Assembly: GCF_029076445.1 (NCBI RefSeq)
Contig: NZ_JARESG010000001.1
Coordinates: forward strand, 62,001 to 126,000
Source of the DNA: Pseudarthrobacter naphthalenicus
GTDB taxonomy: Bacteria; Actinomycetota; Actinomycetes; Actinomycetales; Micrococcaceae
Length of the DNA stretch: 64,000 bases
Reading direction: 5' to 3'
Below, one piece after another: positions 8,814 to 16,947 of the stretch. Made by a program: the position numbers and the translations under genes. The notes beneath the pieces were generated by a model. The model was not told where the DNA came from. It saw only the letters and a program-made list of their open reading frames with translations, and made no database searches. The first letter of the stretch is position 1. Every line of letters starts with the position of its first letter.

Positions 8814-9807
8814 TCAGTTCAGGGCGATCAGCAGCATCTGGTTGGTGCCGGGGATGCATGTCTGCAGGATGGCCCGCGGGAAGCCGCCGAACACCCGGAT
8901 GACGTCGTTTGTGGTGCCCGGGTTGGGCACCTGGCCCCTGGCTGTCACCTTGAAGGTGCCGTAGCCGGGAATGCTGACCGTTTCACCGACGCCGATTCCG
9001 GAGAAACGCGCCCAGCCGCCGCAGAAATCGTGCTCCGTGATGAAGAGTGAATACCCGTCATTTGGCGTGTAATGGATGGGCCCGATGCAGGCGTCAACCA
9101 TGGACTGTCCACCGGCACCTGCCACATAGATGGTCCGGACCGCCGGTGCGGCAGGAACCAGGGCCCCGGCCGCGGGAACCGCAGCCGGGGCCGGTGCCGG
9201 TGCAGCTTGCGCCGGGGCGGCGGCCTGGGCGGGTGCGGGGGCGGGTGCTGAAACCACGACGGCGGGACCGGTCAGTTTCAGGGTCTGCCCCGGGACGATC
9301 AAGCTGTAAGCACCGAGTCCGTTGGCCGCGAGCATGGCGTTCATGTCCACGCCGTGACGGGCCGCGATCCCGCCTACGGTGTCTCCCGGGACCACGGTAT
9401 AGACGTTGGTGTCGGTGGCCGGTGGCCGGTGGTGGTGCCGCAGCCGCCGGGGCCGGCGCTTCCGCCGGGGCGGCGGCTTCCGCTGGAATGGAAACGGGGT
9501 CAGCCGCAGCGGGGACGGCCGGGACCGCGGAGGGCGTCTCCGCGGGTGCCGCCACCACAGGTGCGGTGCCCTGCCCATCCGGTGCGTCCGCCGTCGTGAT
9601 TGCTCCTGCGGCCGAAGGTGCCCCGGGCGCGGTTGCCGCTGGTCCTATCAGAGCAGCGATGCTGAGTGTGGCAACGACGGCGGCGCCCGCCATGCCTCCC
9701 CACAGTTTCTTGTTGACCCGTTTTGGGCCCGTCACGAGGTCGGCCCTGGGGGCGTCTGTTTCGAAGCTTCGGCTGGGTGTGTTGTCGTTAGCGGTCGGCT
9801 GGTTCAT
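8814..9807 (-). pseudogene. Frameshifted secreted LysM / sortase-like protein
   Basis: Two overlapping frames give one protein if joined. The 5' frame (ATG 9807) encodes a polar N-terminus, one membrane or signal segment (KKLWGGMAGAAVVATLSIAAL) and a long Ala/Pro linker. The 3' frame encodes a LysM domain (NVYTVVPGDTVGGIAARHG...LIVPGQTLKL), another Ala/Pro linker and a C-terminal domain with ITEHDFCGGWARF and ILQTCIPGTNQMLLIAL, which resembles a sortase core (His and TLxTC cysteine) without the usual Arg. The break falls in a tandem GGTGGCC duplication (9414-9427); deleting one 7-bp unit restores a single frame. It could be a natural null allele, a reversible switch, or a sequencing error. 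Likely role: peptidoglycan-bound cell-surface protein. Confidence 0.75.
9414..9436. repeat. 7-bp tandem duplication at the frameshift
   Basis: GGTGGCC is repeated exactly at 9414-9420 and 9421-9427 and continues as GGTGG. Seven bases per unit means that gain or loss of one copy shifts the reading frame of the LysM gene. Confidence 0.85.
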
Positions 9808-10226
9808 AGGTGGCCCATCAAGGGTCGGCCCGGCCGGGTTTCGCGGCAATGCCACCACCGGATGCGGGACGGAGCAACGTGTGATGCGCTGTGGGGTCCC
9901 GGCCACGGCTGGAACCCCTCACCGCACGATGGGGGCGCCCGCTTTCAGGAAAACGGGAGCTCCGCAACGAAGCGGCATCACCCACCCCAGCGTTGGAGGA
10001 TGCGCCGGCAACTTTGTTCGGCCCTAGGAACTCCGAGTCTAGGAAGGCGGTGCCGTCCGGGCACGAGTAGGGGCTACCCTATTTTTTCCGCCGCCTACTT
10101 GGCCGGGCCGGCGCTTCCTACCCGGCACCGGTCCGGCCGCTACCGGGCTCCGACCCCCGCACCGCAAGCGGCGACCATGCCGGACGCCGAATTTGCCAGC
10201 TTGTTACTCGCGGGTAACAATTAGGC
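9808..10226. other. Intergenic region (419 bp) between divergent genes
   Basis: No credible gene. Near 10068-10087 there is a short 5-bp stem (TAGGG/CCCTA) followed on the plus strand by six T; read on the minus strand the same bases give an A-tract and TAGGGT that could be a promoter for the LysM gene with a ~260-nt leader. That leader was checked for the c-di-AMP (ydaO) riboswitch often found before actinobacterial cell-wall hydrolases; its conserved 3' motif is not visible. The right end carries a palindrome at 10201-10220. Confidence 0.5.
10201..10220. promoter_or_regulatory. Candidate repressor operator before thioesterase
   Basis: Inverted repeat TTGTTAC / GTAACAA (10201-10207 and 10214-10220) around six bases, ending 6 bp before the ATG at 10227. 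Size and symmetry suit a TetR-type repressor; no regulator gene is adjacent. Confidence 0.5.
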
Positions 10227-10781
10227 ATGCACCTGCTTCTGCGCACCCTCCTGATGCTGTTCACGTCCGCCCGCCGCCCGGCGCTGACCATCTGGGGCAC
10301 TTCGTCCCTGCCGCTGCGGGTCCTCCCGACCGACATCGACATTGCCATGCACGTCAATAACGGCATGTACTTCTCCCTGATGGACCTGGGCCGGTTCGAC
10401 CTTATGGTCCGCAGCGGGGTCTGGAAGCGGATGCGCCAGCGCCGGTGGAGCCCCGTCGCGGCGGGGGAGACCATCGCGTTCCGGAAATCCCTGCAGCTGT
10501 GGCAGCAGTACACCATTGAAACGAAGATCATCGGCCTTGATGCCAAGGCCATCTATTTCGAGCAGCGCATGGTGGCCGACGGCGAAATTTACGCGCGTGC
10601 CTACATCGCCACCCGCCTGGTCAGCAAGGGAAAACCCGTCAGCCAGGAGGAAATCCTGCGCGAATTCGGCACTCCGCCGGCGGACCTGGTGCTGCCGGAG
10701 TGGATCCACGAATGGCGTGAGACCAATGCCCTCCCGGGCAGCCGCACCCCGGCGCCGCACCTGTGGGACGCCACGGTCTGA
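10227..10781 (+). CDS. Hot-dog acyl-CoA thioesterase (THEM6/4HBT-like)
   Basis: 184 aa. The hot-dog helix carries DIDIAMHVNNGMYFSLMDLGRFD (about 36-58), the region holding the catalytic acidic residue in 4-hydroxybenzoyl-CoA thioesterase-like proteins. A hydrophobic N-terminus (HLLLRTLLMLF) may lie against the membrane. The enzyme probably hydrolyses acyl-CoA esters, but the acyl group is unknown. The ATG is 6 bp after a TTGTTAC palindrome and has only a weak TTAGG upstream. It stands alone; the next gene is on the opposite strand 18 bp away. Confidence 0.82.
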   Translation: MHLLLRTLLMLFTSARRPALTIWGTSSLPLRVLPTDIDIAMHVNNGMYFSLMDLGRFDLMVRSGVWKRMRQRRWSPVAAGETIAFRKSLQLWQQYTIETKIIGLDAKAIYFEQRMVADGEIYARAYIATRLVSKGKPVSQEEILREFGTPPADLVLPEWIHEWRETNALPGSRTPAPHLWDATV

Positions 10782-10799
10782 CCGCCGCGGCGGCGAGCG

Positions 10800-11636
10800 C
10801 TAGGTGCCGACGTCGCGCCTGCTGACGGCCACGGCCGCCAGGGCGACCAGCGCCGCCGAGAGGCCCCACAGCCACCCGGCCGCAGCCCAGTCCGCTCCGT
10901 TGGCCACCGGGACGTTCCCGTACGCCCAGTGATAGGGGCTCAGGCCGAGCAGCCACTCGAGGTCCGGGCTCTGCCTGCCAACAGCATTGAAGACGTATCC
11001 CAGAACGCCGACGGCGGCACCCGCGGCCAGCCCGTAGGTCTTCCGGCCGGACACCGCACCGGCGCACAGCGCGGCGGTGCCGGTCAGCAGCGACAGACCG
11101 GCAAACAGTACGGACGCACCAAAGAGATCCTCCGGGCGGATGTTGAGTTGGGCTGAATCGTTAAGCAGCCGCACCAGCCCAAAGACCAGGGCCGAGAGAA
11201 GCAGGACCCGGACCGCCAGGGCCAGGGCACGTTCCAGCACCACCTGGACCCGGGTCACCCCGTGGGCGAGGGTCAGTTCCAGCTGGCCGGATTCCTCGTC
11301 GCCGCCCACCGCGGCAGCGCCCCACCCCACCGACGCGATGGTCATCAGCAGGAAGCCGATCAGCCCGAAGACCGTTGCCTGGGTGTAGCCGGGACCGCTG
11401 GCGATCTGATCGTAATTGAGGGCCTTCATCATTTCGGGCGGCAGGGCATCGATCATGTCCTGCATCTGCGCACTCCCGCCAATGGACGGGTACAGGGGCA
11501 GGTACAGAAATATCGCCGCAGCCAGGCCGGCCGCCCACGCCAGGGTGGAGCGCCAGCTGTCGAAGAACGAGCGGCGGAAGAGCGGCAGGGTGGTGCTCAC
11601 TGCGCTCACTGCGCTCACTTGGCTCACTGTGCTCAC
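10800..11636 (-). CDS. ABC-2 type exporter permease
   Basis: Membrane subunit (278 aa) with about six hydrophobic helices, of the ABC-2/EfrA-like type that includes antibiotic and polyketide exporters. It is encoded directly after its ATPase, with a GTGA overlap (GTG at 11634-11636, upstream TGA at 11633-11635). The first 15 residues (STVSQVSAVSAVST) come from five 9-bp repeats, each beginning with an in-frame GTG, so the true start could be any of five codons. The hydrophobic core begins near residue 30. Cargo unknown. Confidence 0.85.
   Translation of the reverse strand: MSTVSQVSAVSAVSTTLPLFRRSFFDSWRSTLAWAAGLAAAIFLYLPLYPSIGGSAQMQDMIDALPPEMMKALNYDQIASGPGYTQATVFGLIGFLLMTIASVGWGAAAVGGDEESGQLELTLAHGVTRVQVVLERALALAVRVLLLSALVFGLVRLLNDSAQLNIRPEDLFGASVLFAGLSLLTGTAALCAGAVSGRKTYGLAAGAAVGVLGYVFNAVGRQSPDLEWLLGLSPYHWAYGNVPVANGADWAAAGWLWGLSAALVALAAVAVSRRDVGT
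11592..11636 (-). repeat. Five 9-bp repeats at the ABC-2 permease start
   Basis: Five consecutive 9-mers of the form GTGAGCNNN (minus strand) begin at the GTG start. Each adds V-S-x to the N-terminus and supplies a potential in-frame GTG start codon. Confidence 0.9.
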
Positions 11637-12631
11637 TTGGCGGACTCCTGTTGAACTGGCTTCCGATGGGTTGAAGCCCGGTGGCCGGAAACCCGGGGGC
11701 CCGGAGGAGGGGAGCCGGGCTCTCCGGGGCTGGAATACATCTGCAGCACCGATTCCTCCAGGTCAGGCTCCTCCAGGACCAGGTCCTTCAACTGCAGCGT
11801 GCTTAGGGCCTTCACCAGAGGCTGGATGGCGCCCGCCAGCGTGGCGGAGAGCGTGACCGTCCCGTTGGACTCCAGTACCTCCACGTGCCCGACGCCGGGC
11901 ACCGCACCCAGCAGCGCACCGGCGTCGTGCCCGGTGATCCCGGTGGCCGAGAACCGAAGGTGCCGGACGGCACCCTCCCGCAGCCCGCTGACAGATTCGA
12001 CGGCGATGATCTTGCCGTCCCGCAGGATGGCGACGGTATCCGCGGTCTGCTGGACCTCGCTGAGCACATGCGAACTGAGGAAAATGGTCTGCCCCTGCTG
12101 CCGGGCCTCGCGGACCATGGCATGGAACTCCTGCTGGACCAGCGGATCCAGGCCGCTGGTGGGTTCGTCGAGGACCAGCAGTTCAGGGCTGTGCATAAAC
12201 GCCTGGACCAGCCCGAGCTTCTGTTTGTTGCCCTTGGACAGCTTGCGGGTATGCCGGTCGAGGTCCAGGCCCAGCCGCTCGGCCAGCGCGTCGATCCTGC
12301 CGGGCGCCACCGGACCGCTGATGGCCTCGTAGTGGGAGAGAAGCTTGCGGCCTGTCACGCGGCCCTCGAGGAACAGCTCCCCGGGCAGGTAGCCGATCCG
12401 GCGCCGGAGCTCCGGTCCGCCCTGCCGCGGATCCTTGCCCAGCACCCGGACTTCCCCGGAGGTGGGGCGGATGATGTCCAGCAGGCAGCGCATGGTGGTG
12501 GTCTTGCCCGCGCCGTTCGGGCCGATGACCCCGAACACGGAGCCCGCCTCCACGCTGAAGTCCACGCCGTGCAGCACTTCCCGCCGGCCGAATTTCTTCG
12601 TGAGGGAACGGGTAGAGATTGCGTGGGCCAT
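11633..12631 (-). CDS. ABC exporter ATP-binding protein, DrrA/CcmA-like
   Basis: 332-aa ATPase for the downstream permease. Walker A GPNGAGKT is near residues 36-43, the signature reads LSKGNKQKLGLVQAF (a common variant in this family), and Walker B is LLVLDEPTSG. The DUF4162-like C-terminal domain (about 215-305) is typical of drug-resistance and self-protection exporters. The last ~30 residues are Pro/Gly/Ser-rich. The ATG has GGAGGGGTT just upstream. The pair probably exports a hydrophobic compound or lipid; no biosynthetic genes are near. Confidence 0.9.
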   Translation of the reverse strand: MAHAISTRSLTKKFGRREVLHGVDFSVEAGSVFGVIGPNGAGKTTTMRCLLDIIRPTSGEVRVLGKDPRQGGPELRRRIGYLPGELFLEGRVTGRKLLSHYEAISGPVAPGRIDALAERLGLDLDRHTRKLSKGNKQKLGLVQAFMHSPELLVLDEPTSGLDPLVQQEFHAMVREARQQGQTIFLSSHVLSEVQQTADTVAILRDGKIIAVESVSGLREGAVRHLRFSATGITGHDAGALLGAVPGVGHVEVLESNGTVTLSATLAGAIQPLVKALSTLQLKDLVLEEPDLEESVLQMYSSPGEPGSPPPGPRVSGHRASTHRKPVQQESAK

Positions 12632-12793
12632 AACCCCTCCTATGTTCGGCAGTCAGCGCCTGATGCCCCAACGTTATGCCCCGGGCCGTTATGTGTATAC
12701 GACCGCGCCGCCGAGATATTCCCGATGACGCGGGCAGCGAACAGGGCGCCTGCGGCCGGGACATCCGCCTGTGCCTCGCGTACCGTTGGAATC

Positions 12794-13234
12794 ATGGCAA
12801 CCGTAGATATCACAGGTGAACAGTTCGCATCGACCATCGAAGGCAACGATATTGTCCTGGTGGATTTCTGGGCTGAATGGTGCGGTCCCTGCAAGCAGTT
12901 CGGGCCCACGTACAGCGCTGTGTCGGAGAAGCACTCCGACGTCCTCTTCACCAAAGTGGACACCGAGGCCGAGCAGCAGCTTGCCGCCGAGGCCGGCATC
13001 ACGTCCATCCCCACCCTGATGGCCTTCCGCGAAAAGGTCCTGGTCTTCTCCCAGCCCGGTGCGTTGAATGCCCAGCAGCTGGAGCAGGTTGTGGACGCCG
13101 TCAAGGCCCTGGACATGGACGAGGTCCACGCCCACGTGGCGCGCTCGCAGGCGGAAGCCGCGCAGGCCGCCGCCGACCCTGCCGGTCCCAAGAGCAGCGG
13201 TCCGCAGGACGGCACGCAGATCCCTGACTTCTAA
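12794..13234 (+). CDS. Thioredoxin with C-terminal extension
   Basis: 146 aa. The thioredoxin fold occupies residues 1-108 with active site W29-C30-G-P-C33 and the cis-proline in SIPTLMAF. It reduces protein disulfides in the cytoplasm. About 38 extra residues (HAHVARSQAEAAQAAADP...) are polar, Ala-rich and probably disordered; they are beyond the usual ~110-aa length. TACCGT (12781-12786) lies 7 nt before the ATG, so the transcript may be leaderless. A much longer open frame through here on this strand is a shadow of the opposite ABC ATPase. Confidence 0.93.
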   Translation: MATVDITGEQFASTIEGNDIVLVDFWAEWCGPCKQFGPTYSAVSEKHSDVLFTKVDTEAEQQLAAEAGITSIPTLMAFREKVLVFSQPGALNAQQLEQVVDAVKALDMDEVHAHVARSQAEAAQAAADPAGPKSSGPQDGTQIPDF

Positions 13235-13248
13235 GCCCCACTTAACAG

Positions 13249-13311
13249 CAACGCGGGGTCACATTTAGCCCGATATCCTCGGTTTTTCGGGCTGAATGTG
13301 ACCCCGCGTTG
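13249..13311. repeat. Long palindrome between converging genes
   Basis: Arms of 24 bp (13249-13272 and 13288-13311) with one T-G wobble and a 15-nt loop. It starts 15 bp after the thioredoxin stop. There is no T-tract, so it differs from a classical terminator but may serve as one in both directions. Confidence 0.85.
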
Positions 13312-13325
13312 TGGTTTGCGGCGAG

Positions 13326-13604
13326 TTAGAGCCGTTCGATCTTGACCGGCTCGGCCAGCAGCGCGCTCAGGGATTCGTTAAGGTCCTGAACGGCGATGCC
13401 CTTGGAATGCTTCGTGAGGTCCTCCTCGGACGCCCACTGCTCCGTCAGGACCAGCTTCTCCTCGGTGGCTTCGGTCAGCTCGTACCGGATACAGCCGGGC
13501 TCGTTCACCACCTCGTCGATGGCTATTTCAAGGGCGAGCTTCACGCGGAAGAACTCGCCGTTGTTGGGGATGAACGTTGCCTGCAGGTCGATGGGTGCAC
13601 TCAT
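13326..13604 (-). CDS. Antibiotic biosynthesis monooxygenase-like (ABM) protein
   Basis: 92 aa with the dimeric alpha/beta-barrel ABM fold: FIPNNGEFFRVKLALEIAIDEVVNEPGCIRYELTEA and LVLTEQWASEEDLTKHSKG are the family hallmarks. Such proteins are small cofactor-free quinol monooxygenases or heme degraders (YgiN/IsdG group), and the substrate here is unknown. The ATG at 13604 has TATTGT 7 nt upstream, suggesting a leaderless message; the longer frame from 13673 would overlap the promoter of the divergent acyl-CoA synthetase. Confidence 0.83.
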   Translation of the reverse strand: MSAPIDLQATFIPNNGEFFRVKLALEIAIDEVVNEPGCIRYELTEATEEKLVLTEQWASEEDLTKHSKGIAVQDLNESLSALLAEPVKIERL

Positions 13605-13671
13605 GGATTTCACAATACCGGCCGGCGCGCGGATGCTTCTCCTCAGGTCCTGATGTTGGTAGCGTGCCAGC

Positions 13672-15348
13672 ATGCGCGCTTACACAGCCGGGGACACTGA
13701 CGTTCCGCTCCTTGAGGAAACCATCGGACAGAACTTCGAGCAGGTGGTGGCCCGTTTCCCTTTTCACGACGCGCTGATTGAGGCCGCGGCGGTCCCGGGC
13801 GGCGATGCCCGCCGCTGGAGCTACACGAAGATGAACGACGACGTCGATCGCCTGGCCCGTGCGCTCCTCGCCTCGGGCGTCGCCAAGGGTGACCGCGTGG
13901 GCATCTGGAGCCCGAACTGCGCCGAATGGACCCTGCTGCAGTACGCCACCGCCAAGGCCGGCGCCATCCTGGTCAACGTCAACCCGGCCTACCGCAGCCA
14001 CGAACTCGAGTTTGTGGTGAAGCAGAACGGCATGCGGATGCTGGTCACGGCACCGTCGGACCGCAACAGCGATTATGTGGGCATGGCACGCCAGGCGCTG
14101 GGCGCCTGCCCGGCCTTGCAGGAACTCGTTTTCCTGCCGGCCCCCGATGCGGACGGGCTCGACGCCGGCGTCCCCCAGCGTGAGGCGGAGCTGACGTACG
14201 CCGAGCTGCTCAAGCGGGCTGACGGCGTCGGACATTCCGGCCTGAAGGCGCGGATGGCTGAACTGGATGCGCACGATCCCATTAACCTGCAATACACCTC
14301 AGGCACCACCGGGTTTCCTAAGGGTGCCACGCTGACCCACCACAACATCCTGAACAACGGCTATTCCATCGGCGAACTGCTGGGCTACACGGAGCATGAC
14401 CGGGTGGTGATCCCGGTGCCGTTCTACCACTGCTTCGGGATGGTCATCGGGAACCTGGCCGCTCTCAGCCACGGCGCCGCCACCATCATTCCGGGGCGCG
14501 GGTTCACCCCGGCTGCCGCGCTGGAAGCCGTCCAGGACTTCGGCGGCACGTCCCTCTACGGGGTGCCCACCATGTTCATCGCCGAGCTCGCACTGCCCGA
14601 CTTCGCCTCGTACGACCTCTCCACGCTGCGCACCGGCGTGATGGCGGGGTCGCTGTGCCCCATCGAGGTGATGAACCGGGTCATCACCGAGATGAACATG
14701 AAGGACGTGGCCATTTGCTACGGAATGACCGAAACCTCGCCGGTATCCACCATGACCCGCGGCGGGGACACGATGGAGCAGCGGACCGAAACCGTTGGCC
14801 GCACCATGCCGCGGCTGGAAAGCCAGATCGTCGATCCCGGCTCGGGGGAGGTCATGGAACGCGGGGAAATCGGCGAGCTCTGCACCCGCGGGTACGCCGT
14901 GATGCAGGGATACTGGGACCAGCCCGAGAAAACAGCCGAAGCCATCGACGCGGACGGCTGGATGCACACCGGCGACCTCGCCCGGATGGATGAGGACGGT
15001 TACGTGGTGATCGAGGGCCGGATCAAGGACATGGTGATCCGCGGCGGCGAAAACATCTATCCGCGCGAGATCGAGGAGTTCCTCTACACCCACCCGGCCA
15101 TCCAGGACGTGCAGGTGATCGGGGTCCCGGATGACGCATACGGCGAGGAACTCATGGCCTGCATCATCCTCAAACCCGGTGCGGAGCGGTTGGACGAAGC
15201 CGCCATCGCCGAGTTCTGCCGCGGCAAGCTGGCGCACTACAAGATCCCCCGCTATGTGGACGTCCGCGAAAGCTTCCCGATGACCGTCTCCGGGAAGATC
15301 CGCAAGGTGGAGATGCGAGAGGAAGCCGTGGCCCGCCTGGGCCTCTAG
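13672..15348 (+). CDS. AMP-binding acyl-CoA synthetase (FadD-like)
   Basis: 558-aa ligase that activates a fatty or other carboxylic acid to its CoA thioester through an acyl-AMP. The P-loop YTSGTTGFPKGAT is at 208-220, the adenine motif is YGMTETSPV, the hinge region is GWMHTGDLARMDEDGYVVIEGRIKD, and the C-terminal catalytic lysine is K542 in TVSGKIRK. Length and motifs fit medium/long-chain FadD-type enzymes. TAGCGT (13660-13665) is exactly 6 nt before the ATG, with no Shine-Dalgarno: probable leaderless mRNA. Confidence 0.92.
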   Translation: MRAYTAGDTDVPLLEETIGQNFEQVVARFPFHDALIEAAAVPGGDARRWSYTKMNDDVDRLARALLASGVAKGDRVGIWSPNCAEWTLLQYATAKAGAILVNVNPAYRSHELEFVVKQNGMRMLVTAPSDRNSDYVGMARQALGACPALQELVFLPAPDADGLDAGVPQREAELTYAELLKRADGVGHSGLKARMAELDAHDPINLQYTSGTTGFPKGATLTHHNILNNGYSIGELLGYTEHDRVVIPVPFYHCFGMVIGNLAALSHGAATIIPGRGFTPAAALEAVQDFGGTSLYGVPTMFIAELALPDFASYDLSTLRTGVMAGSLCPIEVMNRVITEMNMKDVAICYGMTETSPVSTMTRGGDTMEQRTETVGRTMPRLESQIVDPGSGEVMERGEIGELCTRGYAVMQGYWDQPEKTAEAIDADGWMHTGDLARMDEDGYVVIEGRIKDMVIRGGENIYPREIEEFLYTHPAIQDVQVIGVPDDAYGEELMACIILKPGAERLDEAAIAEFCRGKLAHYKIPRYVDVRESFPMTVSGKIRKVEMREEAVARLGL

Positions 15349-15377
15349 TACACCTCCGGGACTTGCAGTTTGGCGGG

Positions 15378-16382
15378 TCAGTGCCGGCGGTGGTCCTGGA
15401 TGGTCATCCGCGGACCATAGGTGGGTTTACGGAAGCCGCTCAGATACAGCATCCGCACCACGCGCTGCCGGTGCCCGGCCCACGGCTCCAACAGGGCCAG
15501 CATCCCGGCGTCGTCCGTCCGCCGGCTGGTCAGGGCGGCGCCCACGTAGGCGGCAAGGTGATAGTCGCCCACCGCAATCGAGTCCGGGCAGCCGTGGGTC
15601 CGCTGCACCACTTCGGCCGCGGTCCACACACCGATGCCGGGGATGACCCGCAGCTTTTCGGCCGCCTCCAAAGCCGGGAGGGCAGACAGGCGTTCAAGCG
15701 CGACGGCGGACTGCAGCGCCCGCATGACCGTCGCCGAGCGCTGCGGGCCGACTCCGGCCTGGTGCCACTCCCAGGAGGGGATGCGCAGCCACTGCTCCGG
15801 GGTGGGCTGAACGCGGAGACCTTCGGGTGCCGCCGCGCCGGCCGCAGGTGCGGCGGCGCCGAAGCGGTACATCAGGTACCGGTAGCCGCGGCGGGCTTCG
15901 ATGACGGTGACCTTCTGCTCCAGGATGGTGGGCACGAGGCAGTCGACCATGCGCCCGGTGGAGGGCAGGCGGACCGCCGGGTTCCGGCGTCGGGCCTCAC
16001 GGACCATGCGGGGAAGGGTGGCGTGGAAGGCCGGTTCGTCGAATGCCGTCCAATCGTCGCCCGCGCCCAGCAGCCGCGGCACGCCGGCGAGCCCGGCGGC
16101 TGCACCGGGGCCCCAGGCCTGGGCGTCAACGGCGCCGCCGTCAGCGCCGCCGCCCCCCGCGCCGCCGTCAGCGCCGGCATTGGTGAGGCGCAGCGTCACC
16201 GGGCCATCCGGCGTCGTAAAGGCGCTCCACATTCCGTCCGGGCGGAATGAAAACGACGGATCCCCCGTGCCCCGCAGGAGCGTGCCCAGGGTCTGGCGCA
16301 GGCTGTAGGGGCCGTCCGGATGCCACCGGAGGGACGCGTCCGCGGCGGCGGCCAGCCGGGCGGGAGCGTCAGCAATGGTCAT
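15378..16382 (-). CDS. HhH-GPD DNA glycosylase (AlkA-like)
   Basis: 334 aa. The C-terminal half has the helix-hairpin-helix plus catalytic Asp pattern: VIPGIGVWTAAEVVQRTHG followed by SIAVGDYHLAAYVG (D in GDYHL). This is the 3-methyladenine glycosylase II fold for removing alkylated bases. The N-terminal half is poorly conserved and holds a Gly/Ala-rich insert (GADGGAGGGGADGG, about 70-85). No Ada-type methyltransferase domain is fused. The -10 position has GACGAT 6 nt before the start, a weaker version of the leaderless pattern. Confidence 0.85.
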   Translation of the reverse strand: MTIADAPARLAAAADASLRWHPDGPYSLRQTLGTLLRGTGDPSFSFRPDGMWSAFTTPDGPVTLRLTNAGADGGAGGGGADGGAVDAQAWGPGAAAGLAGVPRLLGAGDDWTAFDEPAFHATLPRMVREARRRNPAVRLPSTGRMVDCLVPTILEQKVTVIEARRGYRYLMYRFGAAAPAAGAAAPEGLRVQPTPEQWLRIPSWEWHQAGVGPQRSATVMRALQSAVALERLSALPALEAAEKLRVIPGIGVWTAAEVVQRTHGCPDSIAVGDYHLAAYVGAALTSRRTDDAGMLALLEPWAGHRQRVVRMLYLSGFRKPTYGPRMTIQDHRRH

Positions 16383-16511
16383 GCCTTCATCGTCCCACGG
16401 CGGGCTGACAACAGAGCTCCGGGAGCCCCTTACGGACCCCGGGGACCGGGACTAGACTCCAAGTGGCGCGGGGCGTCCGCGCCTTCCCATTCGCATTCAA
16501 AGGAGCATGCA

Positions 16512-16904
16512 ATGGCCGGAGTTGTGCATTTCGAGATTCCCACCGCCGACAAAGAACGGGCCAACACCTTCTACCAAAGCGCGTTCGGCTGGACCCTCGT
16601 CCCGATGCAGGGGATGGACTATACGAGCGCAATCACCACGCCCTCGGACGACCAGACAGGCATGCCCAGCGCGCCAGGGGCCATCAACGGGGCCCTGTTC
16701 CCGCGCACGGACAGCCTCACATCGCCCATCATCACCATTGATGTGGATGATGTTGACGCGGCACTGAAGCAGATTGAAACGGCCGGCGGCCAGGTGGCCC
16801 AGCCCAAAGCCGCCGTTCCGGGCATGGGCTGGTTCGCCTACTTCAAAGACACAGAGGGCAACATCATGGGCCTCTGGCAGACGGATTCCTCGGCCGCAAT
16901 CTGA
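16512..16904 (+). CDS. VOC-superfamily protein
   Basis: 130-aa vicinal-oxygen-chelate fold protein, glyoxalase/bleomycin-resistance type. It has two beta-alpha-beta-beta-beta units starting VVHFEIPTADKERANTFYQSAFGW and ITIDVDDVDAALKQIETAGG, and ends with GWFAYFKDTEGNIMGLWQ, where the conserved Glu of the metal site lies in EGN. Likely a cytoplasmic metalloprotein with unknown substrate. The start is set by AAAGGAG (16498-16504). Confidence 0.87.
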   Translation: MAGVVHFEIPTADKERANTFYQSAFGWTLVPMQGMDYTSAITTPSDDQTGMPSAPGAINGALFPRTDSLTSPIITIDVDDVDAALKQIETAGGQVAQPKAAVPGMGWFAYFKDTEGNIMGLWQTDSSAAI

Positions 16905-16947
16905 CGGCGGGGCAGAGCCCGTCACGGCAGGCGGTAGCTTTGTATCT

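Noticed and set aside
9808..10090. c-di-AMP (ydaO) riboswitch in the LysM gene leader
   Set aside because: The conserved 3' segment with CAGCUAACCUCGUA is not found on the minus strand.
11885..12793. Long N-terminal extension of thioredoxin
   Set aside because: The region is the antisense of the ABC ATPase gene; ATG 12794 gives the standard thioredoxin start.
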